Source: Trochalopteron elliotii (lineage: Eukaryota > Chordata > Aves > Passeriformes > Leiothrichidae). From it: a stretch of 64,000 nt of DNA. The stretch is from the NCBI GenBank assembly GCA_024734555.1, contig JANPWX010019221.1, positions 156,719-220,718 on the forward strand, given 5' to 3'. Made by a program: the position numbers and the translations under genes. Shown piece after piece: positions 42,598 to 48,500 of the stretch (the stretch's first letter is position 1; each line of letters opens with the position of its first letter). Below the pieces are notes generated by a model. That model was not told where the DNA came from and did not search any database. It saw only the letters and a program-made list of their open reading frames with translations.

Positions 42598-45500
42598 ATT
42601 GTCCAGTCTGTTGTCCTCTGCAGATTTCACTGTAGAATATTTATGAATAAAAGGAGAGTTGGTTTTGGTTTTTTTTTTATGAGACCACTGTGCTAGGAAA
42701 AAAGCATCTGTTTAGAATGACAGCTTGAAAGTCTATATAAAACATGAGATGTCATGGTAGAGATTAGCAGGAGGCAAAGATCAGGGGAAAGTTAACTGTT
42801 TTCAGTCTTTTAAGAATCCCATGTTTCATACTTTATTTCATATTAAGCAAATACAATGATTTCTGTATCAAAGGCGAGAACCTGATCCAACATGAAGCTA
42901 TATTTAGGTAACTCAGATGATGGGTTTTACAACATTGATGAGAATGCCTGGGGCAGAGGGACAAGGCCTGTGTGGTTTTCATTGCCAGAGGCTCTTGTCA
43001 CAGAACAACACCTTCCTGCAGGCCCCAGGCATGAGGAACAGCACAAAATAAGCTGCTCTGCAGGACAGATTGCCAGGCTATTTACAGGGACTGAAGCTGC
43101 ACTCTGTTATTATCGGGGCAAGAAGCTTAGAGTTCTCTTGGAGAGGTAAACACTCCTTGCCTGTCAGACACAAGGTATTTCCAGCCCTTATGAAAAAAAA
43201 AAGAAAAAAGGAAAAGTGTTCTGAGTGGATTTGGAAGGCTGCAAATGAAGGGAAGGAGGTTTCTGAGATCCAGTCTGTGTGTATTTGCATTTAGTTTTAG
43301 CGTAGCCCTCAGGTGGGCAAATCAAGAGGAAACAGCAGCAGTCCCCAGCAGAAGAACCTGGTGTGCTGGCATTAAAGCTTCTTGCACACCCACCTGGTAC
43401 AAGTTCATGTCTCACACTCAGAGCTGAGGTCTGCAGGCAAAGTGATCCTTTCCCCTCACCCCTTTCCCTGGTGCTTGCAGAGTCTGCACTGCAGATTGCA
43501 GCAGCAGGGAACTGGAGGGACCTGTGGCTGTGCTTCTGAAGTCACCAGCAGAACTTTGGGATGGTGACCTGAACTGTCCTGGGGAATTCAGCTGAGCAGG
43601 ACCCTCTGCAGAGAGCCTGATCAGGGCCCACCTGTAGCTGCACCTTCCCCCTGATGTTAAACTAAATCTCCCCTGATGGAAACCAGCACGTGACTTCTGG
43701 GCACATTGTTGTGTCCTTTCAGACAGGCTTTTACATTCTGACTCATGTTCCTTCTCCCGAAATCTTCTCACTCCTATTTTACATAAATCCAATGTTTTCA
43801 AGGTTTCTTTGTGTTTATAATTTCCACATGAAGGGGTAAGATCTTGTAACTTTGTGCCAATATGCTGCATTAGGGTAGATAGTGTTTGATCAATACTTGC
43901 TTTTGCCTAGTTAATTTTTCACCCATTACTCTGAAACAACCATAATAATCATAGGTTTTCTGTAGCAGAATTGGAAACATTCATTAACACTTTTATTACT
44001 GAAAGGAAATCATGTCCTTGCTACAAGTAAAAGCTGCAGTTTGCTATACATTTCCACATTTTGACCTCAGTGTGGGACACTGAACAGGACAGTTTCCAGG
44101 ATTCATTAACTGAGAGATCTTAAACCTCCATGGAAATATCTTACCTTACATATCTCTGATGTTGTAGCAGTTTATACACTTTTACTTAAAGCAAGACATG
44201 ACTTTTTAGGTTACAGGGTTTTTTTCTTTACCTCCTCAACTGCAGACGTAGGAATTATTTTAGATTAATCATTTTGCTGATCTATGATAAGGTTTTATCA
44301 TAAGCATGGACAATTTTATTTATATAGGATGTTCTGCTACTTTATTTTTCAGGACTCTTTCTCAGGATGATCAGGATGATAACCATTTGAAAATAGAGGA
44401 TATCATTCAGATGGTAAGTTCATCTTGACAGTTAAACAAGAAGAATCCTATGTGCTTGAGTCAATAAAATGTAACACAACTGCAATTTGTAAAGTATTTC
44501 TGGACAGATGTACTGTTCTTTTATACCAGGAATGTCCTTTCAGTTTAGAGATTGTAAGATTTTGTTCATATCAAAAATGAACACGTCAAAACTTTAGTAC
44601 TTGGATAAAATCTCAAGATTTTAAAAAAAGGGGAAGATATTAATATATATGAAATTATAAGTGCAGAATATGCAGAGTCTAATTAACCTACATTCATACT
44701 ACTGAGCTGGTGCGTGCCTGTTTTATGAGTTTCCAGCCGGCTGTTTGTGTTGTCTGCGATTGTTATTAATCCTGATTTCTCCTTATCCCAAAGTTAATTA
44801 CATCCCCCATGTTGAGGGTTCCCAGGAAGCTGCTCACCCCTGGGGCACACAGAGAGACCCCTCAGTATTCCCTTTGCTTTTGCAGCCAGACTGCCCCAAG
44901 CCCGAGTGCTTCGAGACGCTGTCGGCCATGGAGCTGGCGGAGCAGATCACCCTGCTGGACCACATCGTGTTCCGCAGCATCCCTTACGAGTGAGTGTGGG
45001 ATGAATAGAAGTGGGCATTTAAATTCAGTCCCTGCCTTTTGCCCAGGCCTCTGGCAGCAGGCAGTAGCTTTATTGAGGTGGCCGGCACCCCACAACCCCC
45101 CCTCATTTGCAAGTTCTTTAATAATGGCTGATTTGGTCTATTATAGAATGAATTATTTATTTCATAGACAGAAAACTAACAGACATAAGACTTAAAACAA
45201 ACTAATAGTACACAGGAATAAGGACAAAAAGAGAAACTACTAGTAGATAAATACAGCATGAGGTTAAAGGTACCCTCACCTCAGCTAGTGAAGTTGTATT
45301 ATTTCAGTTATATTATTTCAGCTAGTGAAGAAATAATATAACTTAGGATTTAATGCATCTTACCATCCAGTTGTTGGTGGGGCACACATCGAGATCCTTT
45401 CCCTCAGTCCCCAGGGAAGTAACCACAGAATCGGTGTCCAAACTCCAGGGAGAAGTCCTGAACACTTTGAGGGTGTAGGAGGCTTCTGCCTCTGTGATAA

Positions 45501-48500
45501 CTCATGTGTGTTTTATAGTTTATAAACCAGTCAAGAATATTCCCTTTATCTCTTCCCATATGCACTGTCCAGACTAAGATGTTGATTCTTAAGTGAAGCC
45601 TGAGCTCTTTTGTGCTGGAGATGACCCTTTGCTGGGCCTTTCAGCTCCTGGGTTATCTCTTCCATATCTGCACCAACAGTCTGTGGTAGAGAATGGGAGG
45701 ACACGTCCTGCCACAATGGGTCCCTCTAGGGGACAGTGGGCATCGGGCTGGGGTGGCCACCACATCCCCAGCTCAGCCCCTGACAAAAGGGTTTGCACAC
45801 ATAAAAGAATAACACAGTGTAAACAGGGTCACAACACTCGAAATTAGGATGGGGTGACAGGGGAGAGGGGATTAAGAGAAAAATAAATCTTCTTTACAAC
45901 ATTTATCATTTCAGACACCATTAAAAATGGTATAGTGAGATGCTGGAATTAGTGTAAAGCTGTGTTATTAGCTTCCAGCAAATTGAGGTATCCTTGAAAT
46001 CTGCTTAGGCTGTGGTTACAGACAGACTTTGTACTGTGTTTGTGAAGATTTTGTTTGCTTTTTTCTCTCCCATCAATGTCTAGAGAGTTCCTTGGGCAGG
46101 GCTGGATGAAAGTGGATAAAAACGAGAGAACGCCCTATATCATGAAAACTAGTCAACATTTTAATGATGTAAGTACTCTCAAATACAGATTTGCTTTCTA
46201 GGAACCCCATTGACTGTCTCTGACCTCTGGAACAAAAATACTGGATCTTGTTGCAATATGATGTAATGTGTTATCTATTAATGACTGAATGCTGCAGCCT
46301 CTTTGTAATTAACCATTTAAATCAAAGCAGATGAAGATTCTTGTTTCCAATAACTGGTGCTCAGCATTTCAGTGGGAATTTAAGAGAGTAAAACATTTCA
46401 AAGTGTAGCACAGTGCTTTTCAGATACTGAAGAAACTGCAGTTTCTCCAGAGAAATATAACACCAGTTCTGTTTAATGCCATTATATCCCTAAATATGTC
46501 TTTCTCCCTTATAATTTTCCTTGAATTTTACTGGGAAACTTCCCAATCAGGTTTATCACTGATGGTTTGGAGATCTTCCCACTGCATCCCCAACCCTTCT
46601 TCCCTGTCCCCATCCCCTCCACCTGCCTCGAGCTCTGTTTCCAGTGTTTGGGTTTGTGGAGAGCCTCATTTCTGCCATGCTTAGCTGGGAGTTTTTCTGC
46701 CTTGCCCATTAATTCATGACACGTTAGAAGGGATTGTGCCTCAGTTCCCTGAGCCCCTGCCTCTCTCCATGGCCAGATGAGCAACCTGGTGGCCTCTCAG
46801 ATCATGAGCTACGCCGACGTGCCCTCGCGGGCCAGCGCCATCGAGAAGTGGGTGGCAGTGGCCGACATCTGCCGCTGCCTGCACAACTACAACGGCGTGC
46901 TGGAGATCACCTCGGCCCTCAACAGGAGTGCCATCTACAGGCTCAAGAAAACCTGGGCAAAGGTGTCCAAACAGGTGAGAGGGGCACGGCCAGGGCAGGC
47001 GGTTTCCGTCGGATTCCATCCAGTTCCTCCTTATCGATTCCATCCGATTTCTCCTTATCACTTTGGGATAAGGAGAAATCAGATTCCATCAGTCGCCGTG
47101 CCCAGGGGTTGCGACAGGACCCATCCTGTGAATATTTCTGCTTCTCCACCACGTGGGACTGGCGTTCCCTGTCCAGGACTTTTGCATGTGATTTTTTTTT
47201 TTTTTTCTGCGGGAACAAAATGTTTTCAACGTAATTGGCAAGTGCCAAAGACTATTTGGCCTGAACTGCTGAAATGTTCAAGTAAACTAAATTTAAGTAT
47301 TTTCTTATAGACATTTATAGTATTATATAGTATATATAGTTATAAATATATAATAATAAATATATATTATAGTATTATATATAGTATTTTCTTCTATAGA
47401 CACATCTGGGTGGTTACAAGCTACAGTTAAAGTCTGGTCAGGTGCCTAAAATAGGAAATGCCTGTGCAGGAAGCCTTTAGGAAGGTCAGAACCTCTGAAA
47501 GTCCTCATTTTTTTCTACCCCAAAAGAGACTGTTGATAAGAAGTCTTCTGTCTCATTTAGGAGCTCAAGTTTAGGTGCAGCAAACACCTCTCTTTAACTC
47601 TTGCCTGGCTGCTGAGAATGTCAGCAAAAACTCTGAGAACGACTGCCAGCCAAAAAAACAAGACACACACATGAAAAAAGGCCTGTCAGGATGAAGATAA
47701 TCCAGTCTTTTATGTTCTGTGTTCTAAATTATTCAGAGAAATACAATTAAAATACATTTTGACTGTACCACCTTCTCCAGTCAGTCTTTTCTCAGCTGCT
47801 TCACAGCTGGTGCTATGTTCTTCTATTTAAAAATCTGTTAAAAATGCTTTCCATACAAACTGTTATAAGTGAGTTTACCTCCAAAAAGTTTTATGGATAG
47901 GATTTGTTTGATTTTTACACTTTTCAATTAAAAAAGAAGAAACCAAACCCACAGTAGACTGATGTTGTGGCACAGTCCTCTGGTACCTATTGGGAATGCA
48001 ATCTGAGTTTTCCATCAGACTGCTATGTAGAAGAAAGCGACTCTGTCTGCCTACAGCTCTCTCTTAATTGGAAATTCAGTTTCAAATATGATGCATTTCT
48101 CATTATTCTCTACACTCAAGTCTCAAGCCAGTAGCATAAACAGGCTGAAAGTCAAATTTATTTCACTTAAGAAGGAACCAGGGTCTAGTGATACCCACTG
48201 ACAGTGATTTGTGTAAGACATGAATATATTCTCATTTACATACTCAGCTTTTCTCTGGAACTTGGAGGCAAAATGAGCTCAGTGCAAGCTCCAAGGCAGT
48301 GACCACCCCTTGCTGTCACCAACTTCAGTAAATGCAGCTGAGGATCCTCAGCAACATGTAGGATCTGTTATATTCTTGCATGCACAGCAAACTGAATTCC
48401 AGACCATTAATGTAATAAACGTGTGGGTTTTCCTCCACTTGCAGGGTAATAATATTAGCATAAATTCAGGTTCTGTGTATCACTCAAAGGGAAACTTTAA

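Noticed and set aside
44990..45195. Frame extending from the 44886-44989 exon into the LTR-like copy B
   Set aside because: In the coding frame a TGA follows the exon at once; the longer open frame is in a different frame from the protein.
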